Source: Sipunculus nudus
Taxonomy: Eukaryota; Annelida; Sipuncula; Golfingiida; Sipunculidae
Direction of reading: 5' to 3'
Length of the DNA stretch: 64,000 bases
Assembly: GCA_026874595.1 (NCBI GenBank)
Contig: CM049306.1
Location: 62,440,019-62,504,018, forward strand
Positions 35,046-51,400 of the stretch are shown piece by piece. Position 1 is the stretch's first letter; each line of letters starts with the position of its first letter. The notes under the pieces were generated by a model. It saw only the letters and a list, made by a program, of their open reading frames with translations. It had not been told where the DNA came from and did not search any database. Made by a program: the position numbers and the translations under genes.

Positions 35046-36740
35046 ACATACGATATAGATACCTACACTATCAAGGTCAGAAAGCCTGCCTACATGGGGG
35101 AGTAACACATAAGATATAGATACCTACACTATCAAGGTCAGAAAGCCTGCCTACATGGGGGAGTAACACATACGATATAGATACCTACACTATCAAGGCC
35201 AGAAAGCCTGCCTACATGGGGGAGTAACACATACGATATAGATACCTACACTATCAAGGCCAGAAAGCCTGCCTACATGGGGGAGTAACACATACGATAT
35301 AGATACCTACACTATCAAGGTCAGAAAGCCTGCCTACATGGGGGAGTAACACATAAGATATAGATACCTACACTATCAAGGTCAGAAAGCCTGCCTACAT
35401 GGGGGAGTAACACATACGATATAGATACCTACACTATCAAGGCCAGAAAGCCTGCCTACATGGGGGAGTAATACATACGATATAGATACCTACACTATCA
35501 AGGCCAGAAAGCCTGCCTACATGGGGGAGTAACACATACGATATAGATACCTACACTATCTAGGTCAGAAAGCCTACCTACATGGGGGAGTAACACATAC
35601 GATATAGATACCTACACTATCAAGGTCAGAAAGCCTGCCTACATGGGGGAGTAACACATACGATATAGATACCTACACTATCTAGGTCAGAAAGCCTGAC
35701 TACATGGGGGTGTAACACATACGATATAGATACCTACACTATCTAGGTCAGAAAGCCTACCTACATGGGGGAGTAACACATACGATATAGATACCTACAC
35801 TATCTAGGTCAGAAAGCCTGCCTACATGGGGGAGTAACACATACGATATAGATACCTACACTATCTAGGTCAGAAAGCCTGCCTACATGGGGGAGTAACA
35901 CATACGATATAGATACCTACACTATCAAGGCCAGAAAGCCTGCCTACATGGGGGAGTTACACATACGATATAGATACCTACACTATCTAGGTCAGAAAGC
36001 CTACCTACATGGGGGAGTAACACATACGATATAGATACCTACACTATCTAGGTCAGAAAGCCTGCCTACATGGGGGAGTAACACATACGATATAGATACC
36101 TACACTATCAAGGCCAGAAAGCCTGCCTACATGGGGGAGTAACACATACGATATAGATACCTACACTATCTAGGTCAGAAAGCCTACCTACATGGGGGAG
36201 TAACACATACGATATAGATACCTACACTATCTAGGTCAGAAAGCCTGCCTACATGGGGGAGTAACACATACGATATAGATACCTACACTATCTAGGTCAG
36301 AAAGCCTGCCTACATGGGGGAGTAACACATACGATATAGATACCCACACTATCAAGGTCAGAAAGCCTGCCTACATGGGGGAGTAACACATACGATATAG
36401 ATACCTGGACTATCAAGGTCAGAAAGCCTGCCTACATGGGGGAGTAACACATACGATATAGATACCTACACTATCAAGGTCAGAAAGCCTGCCTACATGG
36501 GGGAGTAACACATAAGATATAGATACCTACACTATCAAGGTCAGAAAGCCTGCCTACATGGGGGAGTAACACATACGATATAGATACCTGGACTATCAAG
36601 GTCAGAAAGCCTGCCTACATGGGGGAGTAACACATAAGATATAGATACCTACACTATCAAGGTCAGAAAGCCTGCCTACATGGGGGAGTAACACATACGA
36701 TATAGATACCTACACTATCAAGGTCAGAAAGCCTGCCTAC

Positions 36741-39700
36741 AAGGGGGAGTAACACATAAGATATAGATACCTACACTATCAAGGTCAGAAAGCCTGCCTA
36801 CATGGGGGAGTAACCCATACGATATAGATACCTGGACTATCAAGGTCAGAAAGCCTGCCTACATGGGGGAGTAACACATACGATATAGATACCTACACTA
36901 TCAAGGTCAGAAAGCCTGCCTACATGGGGGAGTAACACATACGATATAGATACCTACACTATCAAGGTCAGAAAGTCTGCCTACATGGGGGAGTAACACA
37001 TACGATATAGATACCTACACTATCTAGGTCAGAAAGCCTGCCTACATGGGGGAGTAACACATACGATATAGATACCTACACTATCAAGGTCAGAAAGCCT
37101 GCCTACATGGGGGAGTAACACATACGATATAGATACCTACACTATCAAGGTCAGAAAGCCTGCCTACATGGGGGAGTAACACATACGATATAGATACCTG
37201 GACTATCAAGGTCAGAAAGCCCGCCTACATGGGGGAGTAACACATACGATATAGATACCTACACTATCAAGGTCAGAAAGCCTGCCTACATGGGGGAGTA
37301 ACACATAAGATATAGATACCTACACTATCAAGGTCAGAAAGCCTGCCTACATGGGGGAGTAACACATACGATATAGATACCTACACTATCAAGGTCAGAA
37401 AGCCTGCCTACATGGGGGAGTAACACATACGATATAGATACCTACACTATCAAGGTCAGAAAGCCTGCCTACATGGGGGAGTAACACATACGATATAGAT
37501 ACCTACACTATCAAGGTCAGAAAGCCTGCCTACATGGGGGAGTAACACATACGATATAGATACCTACACTATCAAGGTCAGAAAGCCTGCCTACATGGGG
37601 GAGTAACACATAAGATATAGATACCTACACTATCAAGGTCAGAAAGCCTGCCTACATGGGGGAGTAACACATACGATATAGATACCTACACTATCAAGGT
37701 CAGAAAACCTGCCTACATGGGGGAGTAACACATACGATATAGATACCTACACTATCAAGGTCAGAAAGCCTGCCTACATGGGGGAGTAACACATACGATA
37801 TAGATACCTACACTATCAAGGTCAGAAAGCCTGCCTACATGGGGGAGTAACACATACGATATAGATACCTACACTATCAAGGTCAGAAAGCCTGCCTACA
37901 TGGGGGAGTAACACATACGATATAGATACCTACACTATCAAGGTCAGAAAGCCTGCCTACATGGGGGAGTAACACATACGATATAGATACCTACACTATC
38001 AAGGTCAGAAAGCCTGCCTACATGGGGGAGTAACACATACGATATAGATACCTACACTATCAAGGTCAGAAAGCCTGCCTACATGGGGGAGTAACACATA
38101 CGATATAGATACCTACACTATCAAGGTCAGAAAGCCTGCCTACATGGGGGAGTAACACATAAGATATAGATACCTACACTATCAAGGTCAGAAAGCCTGC
38201 CTACATGGGGGAGTAACACATACGATATAGATACCTGGACTATCAAGGTCAGAAAGCCTGCCTACATGGGGGAGTAACACATAAGATATAGATACCTACA
38301 TTATCAAGGTCAGAAAGCCTGCCTACATGGGGGAGTAACACATACGATATAGATAGCTGGACTATCAAGGTCAGAAAGCCTGCCTACATGGGGGAGTAAC
38401 ACATACGATATAGATACCTACACTATCAAGGTCAGAAAGCCTGCCTACATGGGGGAGTAACACATAAGATATAGATACCTACACTATCAAGGTCAGAAAG
38501 CCTGCCTACATGGGGGAGTAACACATACGATATAGATACCTACACTATCAAGGTCAGAAAGCCTGCCTACATGGGGGAGTAACACATAAGATATAGATAC
38601 CTACATTATCAAGGTCAGAAAGCCTGCCTACATGGGGGAGTAACACATACGATATAGATACCTACACTATCAAGGTCAGAAAGCCTGCCTACATGGGGGA
38701 GTAACACATACGATATAGATACCTACACTATCAAGGTCAGAAAGCCTGCCTACAAGGGGGAGTAACACATAAGATATAGATACCTACACTATCAAGGTCA
38801 GAAAGCCTGCCTACATGGGGGAGTAACCCATACGATATAGATACCTACACTATCAAGGTCAGAAAGGCTGCCTACATGGGGGAGTAACACATACGATATA
38901 GATACCTACACTATCAAGGTCAGAAAGCCTGCCTACATGGGGGAGTAACACATACGATATAGATACCTACACTATCAAGGTCAGAAAGCCTGCCTACATG
39001 GGGGAGTAACACATACGATATAGATACCTACACTATCAAGGTCAGAAAGCCTGCCTACATGGGGGAGTAACACATACGATATAGATACCTACACTATCAA
39101 GGTCAGAAAGCCTGCCTACATGGGGGAGTAACACATAAGATATAGATACCTACACTATCAAGGTCAGAAAGCCTGCCTACATGGGGGAGTAACACATACG
39201 ATATAGATACCTGGACTATCAAGGTCAGAAAGCCTGCCTACATGGGGGAGTAACACATACGATATAGATACCTACACTATCAAGGTCAGAAAGCCTGCCT
39301 ACATGGGGGAGTAACACATAAGATATAGATACCTACACTATCAAGGTCAGAAAGCCTGCCTACATGGGGGAGTAACACATACGATATAGATACCTGGACT
39401 ATCAAGGTCAGAAAGCCTGCCTACATGGGGGAGTAACACATAAGATATAGATACCTACATTATCAAGGTCAGAAAGCCTGCCTACATGGGGGAGTAACAC
39501 ATACGATATAGATACCTGGACTATCAAGGTCAGAAAGCCTGCCTACATGGGGGAGTAACACATACGATATAGATACCTACACTATCAAGGTCAGAAAGCC
39601 TGCCTACATGGGGGAGTAACACATAAGATATAGATACCTACACTATCAAGGTCAGAAAGCCTGCCTACATGGGGGAGTAACACATACGATATAGATACCT

Positions 39701-40148
39701 GGACTATCAAGGTCAGAAAGCCTGCCTACATGGGGGAGTAACACATAAGATATAGATACCTACATTATCAAGGTCAGAAAGCCTGCCTACATGGGGGAGT
39801 AACACATACGATATAGATACCTACACTATCAAGGTCAGAAAGCCTGCCTACATGGGGGAGTAACACATACGATATAGATACCTACACTATCAAGGTCAGA
39901 AAGCCTGCCTACAAGGGGGAGTAACACATAAGATATAGATACCTACACTATCAAGGTCAGAAAGCCTGCCTACATGGGGGAGTAACCCATACGATATAGA
40001 TACCTGGACTATCAAGGTCAGAAAGCCTGCCTACATGGGGGAGTAACACATACGATATAGATACCTACACTATCAAGGTCAGAAAGCCTGCCTACATGGG
40101 GGAGTAACACATACGATATAGATACCTACACTATCAAGGTCAGAAAGT
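36741..40148. repeat. 52-monomer (3172 bp) block repeat within the satellite
   Basis: Rare variants recur at the same spacing: CTACAAGGGGG at 36741 and 39913, and AAAGTCTG at 36976 and 40148, each 3172 bp = 52 x 61 apart. A further CTACAAGGGGG copy is at 38754 (33 monomers after the first, 19 before the last). Confidence 0.85.
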
Positions 40149-42120
40149 CTGCCTACATGGGGGAGTAACACATACGATATAGATACCTACACTATCTAGG
40201 TCAGAAAGCCTGCCTACATGGGGGAGTAACACATACGATATAGATACCTACACTATCAAGGTCAGAAAGCCTGCCTACATGGGGGAGTAACACATACGAT
40301 ATAGATACCTACACTATCAAGGTCAGAAAGCCTGCCTACATGGGGGAGTAACACATACGATATAGATACCTACACTATCAAGGTCAGAAAGCCTGCCTAC
40401 ATGGGGGAGTAACCCATACGATATAGATACCTGGACTATAAAGGTCAGAAAGCCTGCCTACATGGGGGAGTAACACATACGATATAGATACCTACACTAT
40501 CAAGGTCAGAAAGCCTGCCTACATGGGGGAGTAACACATACGATATAGATACCTACACTATCAAGGTCAGAAAGCCTGCCTACATGGGGGAGTAACACAT
40601 ACGATATAGATACCTACACTATCAAGGTCAGAAAGCCTGCCTACATGGGGGAGTAACACATAAGATATAGATACCTACACTATCAAGGTCAGAAAGCCTG
40701 CCTACATGGGGGAGTAACACATACGATATAGATACCTGGACTATCAAGGTCAGAAAGCCTGCCTACATGGGGGAGTAACACATACGATATAGATACCTAC
40801 ACTATCAAGGTCAGAAAGCCTGCCTACATGGGGGAGTAACACATAAGATATAGATACCTACACTATCAAGGTCAGAAAGCCTGCCTACATGGGGGAGTAA
40901 CACATAAGATATAGATACCTACACTATCAAGGTCAGAAAGCCTGCCTACATGGGGGAGTAACCCATACGATATAGATACCTGGACTATCAAGGTCAGAAA
41001 GCCTGCCTACATGGGGGAGTAACACATACGATATAGATACCTACACTATCAAGGTCAGAAAGCCTGCCTACATGGGGGAGTAACACATACGATATAGATA
41101 CCTACACTATCAAGGTCAGAAAGTCTGCCTACATGGGGGAGTAACACATACGATATAGATACCTACACTATCTAGGTCAGAAAGCCTGCCTACATGGGGG
41201 AGTAACACATACGATATAGATACCTACACTATCAAGGTCAGAAAGCCTGCCTACATGGGGGAGTAACACATACGATATAGATACCTACACTATCAAGGTC
41301 AGAAAGCCTGCCTACATGGGGGAGTAACACATACGATATAGATACCTACACTATCAAGGTCAGAAAGCCTGCCTACATGGGGGAGTAACCCATACGATAT
41401 AGATACCTGGACTATAAAGGTCAGAAAGCCTGCCTACATGGGGGAGTAACACATACGATATAGATACCTACACTATCAAGGTCAGAAAGCCTGCCTACAT
41501 GGGGGAGTAACACATACGATATAGATACCTACACTATCAAGGTCAGAAAGCCTGCCTACATGGGGGAGTAACACATACGATATAGATACCTACACTATCA
41601 AGGTCAGAAAGCCTGCCTACATGGGGGAGTAACACATAAGATATAGATACCTACACTATCAAGGTCAGAAAGCCTGCCTACATGGGGGAGTAACACATAC
41701 GATATAGATACCTGGACTATCAAGGTCAGAAAGCCTGCCTACATGGGGGAGTAACACATACGATATAGATACCTACACTATCAAGGTCAGAAAGCCTGCC
41801 TACATGGGGGAGTAACACATAAGATATAGATACCTACACTATCAAGGTCAGAAAGCCTGCCTACATGGGGGAGTAACACATACGATATAGATACCTGGAC
41901 TATCAAGGTCAGAAAGCCTGCCTACATGGGGGAGTAACACATAAGATATAGATACCTACACTATCAAGGTCAGAAAGCCTGCCTACATGGGGGAGTAACA
42001 CATACGATATAGATACCTACACTATCAAGGTCAGAAAGCCTGCCTACATGGGGGAGTAACATATAAGATATAGATACCTACACTATCAAGGTCAGAAAGC
42101 CTGCCTACATGGGGGAGTAA
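39986..42120. repeat. 16-monomer (976 bp) higher-order unit, tandem pair
   Basis: AACCCAT+CTGGAC monomers at 39986 and 40962, AAAGTCTG at 40148 and 41124, and the rare CTGGACTATAAAGG at 40431 and 41407 are all 976 bp apart. The second copy is 19 monomers long to the next AACCCAT+CTGGAC mark at 42121, so it gained three monomers. Confidence 0.88.
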
Positions 42121-45100
42121 CCCATACGATATAGATACCTGGACTATCAAGGTCAGAAAGCCTGCCTACATGGGGGAGTAACACATACGATATAGATACC
42201 TACACTATCAAGGTCAGAAAGCCTGCCTACATGGGGGAGTAACACATACGATATAGATACCTACACTATCAAGGTCAGAAAGCCTGCCTACATGGGGGAG
42301 TAACACATACGATATAGATACCTACACTATCAAGGTCAGAAAGCCTGCCTACATGGGGGAGTAACACATAAGATATAGATACCTACACTATCAAGGTCAG
42401 AAAGCCTGCCTACATAGGGGAGTAACACATACGATATAGATACCTGGACTATCAAGGTCAGAAAGCCTGCCTACATGGGGGAGTAACACATACGATATAG
42501 ATACCTACACTGTCAAGGTCAGAAAGCCTGCCTACATGGGGGAGTAACACATACGATATAGATACCTACACTATCAAGGCCAGAAAGCCTGCCTACATGG
42601 GGGAGTAACACATACGATATAGATACCTACACTATCAAGGCCAGAAAGCCTGCCTACATGGGGGAGTAACACATAAGATATAGATACCTGGACTATCAAG
42701 GTCAGAAAGCCTGCCTACATGGGGGAGTAACACATACGATATAGATACCTACACTATCAAGGTCAGAAAGCCTGCCTACATGGGGGAGTAACACATAAGA
42801 TATAGATACCTACACTATCAAGGTCAGAAAGCCTGCCTACATGGGGGAGTAACACATACGATATAGATACCTACACTATCAAGGTCAGAAAGCCTGCCTA
42901 CATGGGGGAGTAACACATACGATATAGATACCTACACTATCAAGGCCAGAAAGCCTGCCTACATGGGGGAGTAACCCATACGATATAGATACCTACACTA
43001 TCAAGGTCAGAAAGCCTGCCTACATGGGGGAGTAACCCATACGATATAGATACCTACACTATCAAGGTCAGAAAGCCTGCCTACATGGGGGAGTAACACA
43101 TACGATATAGATACCTACACTATCAAGGTCAGAAAGCCTGCCTACATGGGGGAGTAACCCATACGATATAGATACCTACACTATCTAGGTGAAAAAGCCT
43201 GCCTACATGGGGGAGTAACACATACGATATAGATACCTACACTATCAAGGTCAGAAAGCCTGCCTACATGGGGGAGTAACACATACGATATAGATACCTG
43301 GACTATCAAGGTCAGAAAGCCTGCCTACATGGGGGAGTAACACATACGATATAGATACCTGGACTATCAAGGTCAGAAAGCCTGCCTACATGGGGGAGTA
43401 ACACATACGATATAGATACCTACACTATCAAGGTCAGAAAGCCTGCCTACATGGGGGAGTAACACATACGATATAGATACCTACACTATCTAGGTCAGAA
43501 AGCCTACCAACATGGGGTAGTAACACATACGATATAGATACCTACACTATCAAGGTCAGAAAGCCTGCCTACATGGGGGAGTAACACATACGATATAGAT
43601 ACCTACACTATCAAGGTCAGAAAGCCTGCCTACATGGGGGAGTAACCCATACGATATAGATACCTACACTATCTAGGTCAGAAAGCCTGCCTACATGGGG
43701 GAGTAACACATACGATATAGATACCTGGACTATCAAGGTAAGAAAGCCTGCCTACATGGGGGAGTAACACATAAGATATAGATACCTACACTATCAAGGT
43801 CAGAAAGCCTGCCTACATGGGGGAGTAACACATACGATATAGATACCTACACTATCAAGGTCAGAAAGCCTGCCTACATGGGGGAGTAACCCATACGATT
43901 TAGATACCTACACTATCTAGGTCAAAAAGCCTGCCTACATGGGGGAGTAACACATACGATATAGATACCTGGACTATCAAGGTCAGAAAGCCTGCCTACA
44001 TGGGGGAGTAACACATAAGATATAGATACCTACACTATCAAGGTCAGAAAGCCTGCCTACATGGGGGAGTAACACATACGATATAGATACCTACACTATC
44101 TAGGTCAGAAAGCCTACCTACATGGGGGAGTAACACATACGATATAGATACCTGGACTATCAAGGTCAGAAAGCCTACCTACATGGGGGAGTAACACATA
44201 AGATATAGATACCTACACTATCAAGGTCAGAAAGCCTGCCTCCATGGGGGAGTAACACATACGATATAGATACCTACACTATCTAGGTCAGAAAGCCTGC
44301 CTACATGGGGGTGTAACACATACGATATAGATACCTGGACTATCAAGGTCAGAAAGCCTGCCTACATGGGGGAGTAACACATACGATATAGATACCTACA
44401 CTATCAAGGTCAGAAAGCCTGCCTACATGGGGGAGTAACACATACGATATAGATACCTGGACTATCAAGGTCAGAAAGCCTGCCTACATGGGGGAGTAAC
44501 ACATACGATATAGATACCTACACTATCTAGGTCAGAAAGCCTGCCTACATGGGAGAGTAACACATACGATATAGATACCTGGACTATCAAGGTCAGAAAG
44601 CCTGCCTACATGGGGGAGTAACACATACGATATAGATACCTGGACTATCAAGGTCAGAAAGCCTGCCTACATGGGGGAGTAACACATACGATATAGATAC
44701 CTACACTATCAAGGTCAGAAAGCCTGCCTACATGGGGGAGTAACACATACGATATAGATACCTACACTATCTAGGTCAGAAAGCCTACCTACATGGGGGA
44801 GTAACACATACGACATAGATACCTACACTATCAAGGTCAGAAAGCCTGCCTACATGGGGGAGTAACACATACGATATAGATACCTACACTACCAAGGCCA
44901 GAAAGCCTGCCTACATGGGGGAGTAACACATACGATATAGATACCTACACTATCAAGGTCAGAAAGCCTGCCTACATGGGGGAGTAACACATACGATATA
45001 GATACCTACACTATCAAGGTCAGAAAGCCTGCCTACATGGGGGAGTAACACATACGATATAGATACCTGGACTATCAAGGTCAGAAAGCCTGCCTACATG

Positions 45101-45238
45101 GGGGAGTAACACATACGATATAGATACCTACACTATCAAGGTCAGAAAGCCTGCCTACATGGGGGAGTAACACATACGATATAGATACCTACACTATCAA
45201 GGTCAGAAAGCCTGCCTACATGGGGGAGTAACACATAC

Positions 45239-48044
45239 GATAAAGATACCTGGACTATCAAGGTCAGAAAGCCTGCCTGCATGGGGGAGTAACACATACG
45301 ATATAGATACCTTCACTATCAAGGTCAGAAAGCCTGCCTACATGGGGGAGTAACCCATACGATATAGATACCTACACTATCAAGGTCAGAAAGCCAGCCT
45401 ACATGGGGGAGTAACACATAAGATATAGATACCTACACTATCAAGGTCAGAAAGCCTGCCTACATGGGGGAGTAACACATACGATATAGATACCTGGACT
45501 ATCAAGGTCAGAAAGCCTGCCTACATGGGGGAGTAACACATACGATATAGATACCTACACTATCAAGGTCAGAAAGCCTGCCTACATGGGGGAGTAACAC
45601 ATAAGATATAGATACCTACACTATCAAGGTCAGAAAGCCTGCCTACATGGGGGAGTAACACATACGATATAGATACCTACACTATCTAGGGCAGAAAGCC
45701 TGCCTACATGGGGGAGTAACACATACGATATAGATACCTACACTATCAAGGTCAGAAAGCCTGCCTACATGGGGAAGTAACACATACGATATAGATACCT
45801 ACACTATCAAGGTCAGAAAGCCTACCTACATGGGGGAGTAACACATAAGATATAGATACCTACACTATCAAGGTCAGAAAGCCTGCCTACATGGGGGAGT
45901 AACCCATACGATATAGATACCTACACTATCAAGGTCAGAAAGCCTACCTACATGGGGGAGTAACACATAAGATATAGATACCTACACTATCAAGGTCAGA
46001 AAGCCTGCCTACATGGGGGAGTAACACATACGATATAGATACCTACACTATCAAGGTCAGAAAGCCTGCCTACATGGGGGAGTAACATATAAGATATAGA
46101 TACCTACACTATCAAGGTCAGAAAGCCTGCCTACATGGGGGAGTAACCCATACGATATAGATACCTGGACTATCACGGTCAGAAAGCCTGCCTACATGGG
46201 GGAGTAACACATACGATATAGATACCTACACTATCAAGGTCAGAAAGCCTGCCTACATGGGGGAGTAACACATACGATATAGATACCTACACTATCAAGG
46301 TCAGAAAGCCTGCCTACATGGGGGAGTAACACATACGATATAGATACCTACACTATCAAGGTCAGAAAGCCTGCCTACATGGGGGAGTAACACATACGAT
46401 ATAGATACCTACACTATCAAGGTCAGAAAGCCTGCCTACATGGGGGAGTAACACATACGATATAGATACCTGGACTATCAAGGTCAGAAAGCCTGCCTAC
46501 ATGGGGGAGTAACACATACGATATAGATACCTACACTATCAAGGTCAGAAAGCCTGCCTACATGGGGGAGTAACACATACGATATAGATACCTACACTAT
46601 CAAGGTCAGAAAGCCTGCCTACATGGGGGAGTAACACATACGATAAAGATACCTGGACTATCAAGGTCAGAAAGCCTGCCTGCATGGGGGAGTAACACAT
46701 ACGATATAGATACCTTCACTATCAAGGTCAGAAAGCCTGCCTACATGGGGGAGTAACCCATACGATATAGATACCTACACTATCAAGGTCAGAAAGCCAG
46801 CCTACATGGGGGAGTAACACATAAGATATAGATACCTACACTATCAAGGTCAGAAAGCCTGCCTACATGGGGGAGTAACACATACGATATAGATACCTGG
46901 ACTATCAAGGTCAGAAAGCCTGCCTACATGGGGGAGTAACACATACGATATAGATACCTACACTATCAAGGTCAGAAAGCCTGCCTACATGGGGGAGTAA
47001 CACATAAGATATAGATACCTACACTATCAAGGTCAGAAAGCCTGCCTACATGGGGGAGTAACACATACGATATAGATACCTACACTATCTAGGGCAGAAA
47101 GCCTGCCTACATGGGGGAGTAACACATACGATATAGATACCTACACTATCAAGGTCAGAAAGCCTGCCTACATGGGGAAGTAACACATACGATATAGATA
47201 CCTACACTATCAAGGTCAGAAAGCCTACCTACATGGGGGAGTAACACATAAGATATAGATACCTACACTATCAAGGTCAGAAAGCCTGCCTACATGGGGG
47301 AGTAACCCATACGATATAGATACCTACACTATCAAGGTCAGAAAGCCTACCTACATGGGGGAGTAACACATAAGATATAGATACCTACACTATCAAGGTC
47401 AGAAAGCCTGCCTACATGGGGGAGTAACACATACGATATAGATACCTACACTATCAAGGTCAGAAAGCCTGCCTACATGGGGGAGTAACATATAAGATAT
47501 AGATACCTACAATATCAAGGTCAGAAAGCCTGCCTACATGGGGGAGTAACCCATACGATATAGATACCTGGACTATCACGGTCAGAAAGCCTGCCTACAT
47601 GGGGGAGTAACACATACGATATAGATACCTACACTATCAAGGTCAGAAAGCCTGCCTACATGGGGGAGTAACACATACGATATAGATACCTACACTATCA
47701 AGGTCAGAAAGCCTGCCTACATGGGGGAGTAACACATACGATATAGATACCTACACTATCAAGGTCAGAAAGCCTGCCTACATGGGGGAGTAACACATAA
47801 GATATAGATACCTACACTATCAAGGTCAGAAAGCCTGCCTACATAGGGGAGTAACACATACGATATAGATACCTGGACTATCAAGGTCAGAAAGCCTGCC
47901 TACATGGGGGAGTAACACATACGATATAGATACCTACACTATCAAGGTCAGAAAGCCTGCCTACATGGGGGAGTAACACATACGATATAGATACCTACAC
48001 TATCAAGGTCAGAAAGCCTGCCTACATGGGGGAATAACACATAC
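45239..48044. repeat. 23-monomer (1403 bp) higher-order unit, tandem pair
   Basis: GATAAAGATA at 45239 and 46642, GCCAGCC (A at 45396 and 46799), CTAGGGCAG (45691 and 47094) and ATCACGG (46176 and 47579) are each exactly 1403 bp = 23 x 61 apart, in the same order. Confidence 0.93.
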
Positions 48045-51000
48045 GATATAGATACCTGGACTATCAAGGTCAGAAAGCCTGCCTACATGGGGAAGTAACA
48101 CATAAGATATAGATACCTACACTATCAAGTTCAGAAAGCCTGCCTACATGGGGGAGTAACACATACGATATAGATACCTACACTATCAAGGTCAGAAAGC
48201 CTGCCTACATGGGGGAGTAACACATACGATATAGATACCTACACTATCAAGGCCAGAAAGCCTGCCTACATGGGGGAGTAACCCATACGATATAGATACC
48301 TACACTATCAAGGTCAGAAAGCCTGCCTACATGGGGGAGTAACACATACGATATAGATACCTACACTATCAAGGTCAGAAAGCCTGCCTACATGGGGGAG
48401 TAACACATACGATATAGATACCTACACTATCAAGGTCGGAAAGCCTGCCTACATGGGGGAGTAACACATGCGATATAGATACCTACACTATCAAGGTCAG
48501 AAAGCCTGCCTACATGGGGGAGTAACACATACGATATAGATACCTACACTATCTAGGTCAGAAAGCCTGCCTACATGGGGGAGTAACACATACGATATAG
48601 ATACCTACACTATCAAGGTCAGAAAGCCCACCTACATGGGGGAGTAACACATACGATATAGATACCTACACTATCAAGGTTAGAAAGCCTGCCTACATGG
48701 GGGAGTAACACATACGATATAGATACCTACACTATCAAGGCCAGAAAGCCTGCCTACATGGGGGAGTAACACATACGATATAGATACCTGGACTATCAAG
48801 GTCAGAAAGCCTGCCTACATGGGGGAGTAACACATACGATATAGATACCTACACTATCAAGGTCAGAAAGCCTGCCTACATGGGGTGTAACACATACGAT
48901 ATAGATACCTACACTATCAAGGTCAGAAAGCCTGCCTACATGGGGGAGTAACACATACGATATAGATACCTACACTATCAAGGTCAGAAAGCCTGCCTAC
49001 ATGGGGGAGTAACACATACGATATAGATACCTACACTATCTAGGTCAGAAAGCCTGCCTACATGGGGTAGTAACACATACGATATAGATACCTACACTAT
49101 CAAGGTCAGAAAGCCTACCTACATGGGGGAGTAACACATACGATATAGATACCTACACTATCAAGGTCAGAAAGCCTGCCTACATGGGGGAGTAACACAT
49201 ACGATATAGATACCTACACTATCAAGGCCAGAAAGCCTGCCTACATGGGGGAGTAACACATACGATATAGATACCTGGACTATCAAGGTCAGAAAGCCTG
49301 CCTACATGGGGGAGTAACACATACGATATAGATACCTACACTATCTAGGTCAGAAAGCCTGCTTACATGGGGGAGTAACACATACGATATAGATACCTAC
49401 ACTATCAAGGTCAGAAAGCCTGCCTACATGGGGGAGTAACACATACGATATAGATACCTACACTATCAAGGTCAGAAAGCCTACCTACATGGGGGAGTAA
49501 CACATACGATATAGATACCTACACTATCAAGGTCAGAAAGCCTGCCTACATGGGGGAGTAACACATACGATATAGATACCTACACTATCAAGGCCAGAAA
49601 GCCTGCCTACATGGGGGAGTAACACATACGATATAGATACCTGGACTATCAAGGTCAGAAAGCCTGCCTACATGGGGGAGTAACACATACGATATAGATA
49701 CCTACACTATCAAGGTCAGAAAGCCTGCCTACATGGGGGAGTAACACATACGATATAGATACCTACACTATCAAGGCCAGAAAGCCTGCCTACATGGGGG
49801 AGTAACACATACGACATAGATACCTACACTATCAAGGTCAGAAAGCCTGCCTACATGGGGGAGTAACCCATACGATATAGATACCTACACTATCAAGGTC
49901 AGAAAGCCTACCTACATGGGGGAGTAACACATACGATATAGATACCTACACTATCAAGGTCAGAAAGCCTGCCTACATAGGGGAGTAACACATACGATAT
50001 AGATACATACACTATCAAGGCCAGAAAGCCTGCCTACATGGGGGAGTAACACATACGATATAGATACCTGGACTATCAAGGTCAGAAAGCCTGCCTACAT
50101 GGGGGAGTAACACATACGATATAGATACCTACACTATCAAGGTCAGAAAGCCTGCCTACATGGGGGAGTAACACATACGATATAGATACCTACACTATCA
50201 AGGTCAGAAAGCCTGCCTACATGGGGGAGTAACACATACGATATAGATACCTACACTATCAAGGTCAGAAAGCCTGCCTACATGGGGGAGTAACACATAC
50301 GATATAGATACCTACACTATCAAGGTCAGAAAGCCTGCCTACATGGGGGAGTAACACATACGATATAGATACCTACACTATCTAGGTCAGAAAGCCTGCC
50401 TACATGGGGGAGTAACACATACGATATAGATACCTACACTATCAAGGTCAGAAAGCCTGCCTACATGGGGGAGTAACACATACGATATAGATACCTACAC
50501 TATCTAGGTCAGAAAGCCTGCCTACATGGGGGAGTAACACATACGATATAGATACCTACACTATCAAGGTCAGAAAGCCTGCCTACATGGGGGAGTAACA
50601 CATACGATATAGATACCTGGACTATCAAGGTCAGAAAGCCTGCCTACATGGGGGAGTAACACATACGATATAGATACCTGCACTATCAAGGTCAGAAAGC
50701 CTGCCTACATGGGGGAGTAACACATAAGATATAGATACCTACACTATCAAGGTCAGAAAGCCTGCCTACATGGGGGAGTAACACATACGATATAGATACC
50801 TACACTATCAAGGTCAGAAAGCCTGCCTACATGGGGGAGTAACACATACGATATAGATACCTACACTATCAAGGTCAGAAAGCCTGCCTACATGGGGGGG
50901 AGTAACACATACGATATAGATACCTACACTATCTAGGTCAGAAAGCCTACCTACATGGGGGAGTAACACATACGACATAGATACCTACACTATCAAGGTC

Positions 51001-51400
51001 AGAAAGCCTGCCTACATGGGGGAGTAACACATACGATATAGATACCTACACTATCAAGGCCAGAAAGCCTGCCTACATGGGGGAGTAACACATACGATAT
51101 AGATACCTACACTATCAAGGTCAGAAAGCCTGCCTACATGGGGGAGTAACACATACGATATAGATACCTACACTATCAAGGTCAGAAAGCCTGCCTACAT
51201 GGGTGAGTAACACATACGATATAGATACCTGGACTATCAAGGTCAGAAAGCCTGCCTACATGGGGGAGTAACACATACGATATAGATACCTACACTATCA
51301 AGGTCAGAAAGCCTGCCTACATGGGGGAGTAACACATACGATATAGATACCTACACTATCAAGGTCAGAAAGCCTGCCTACATGGGGGAGTAACACATAC

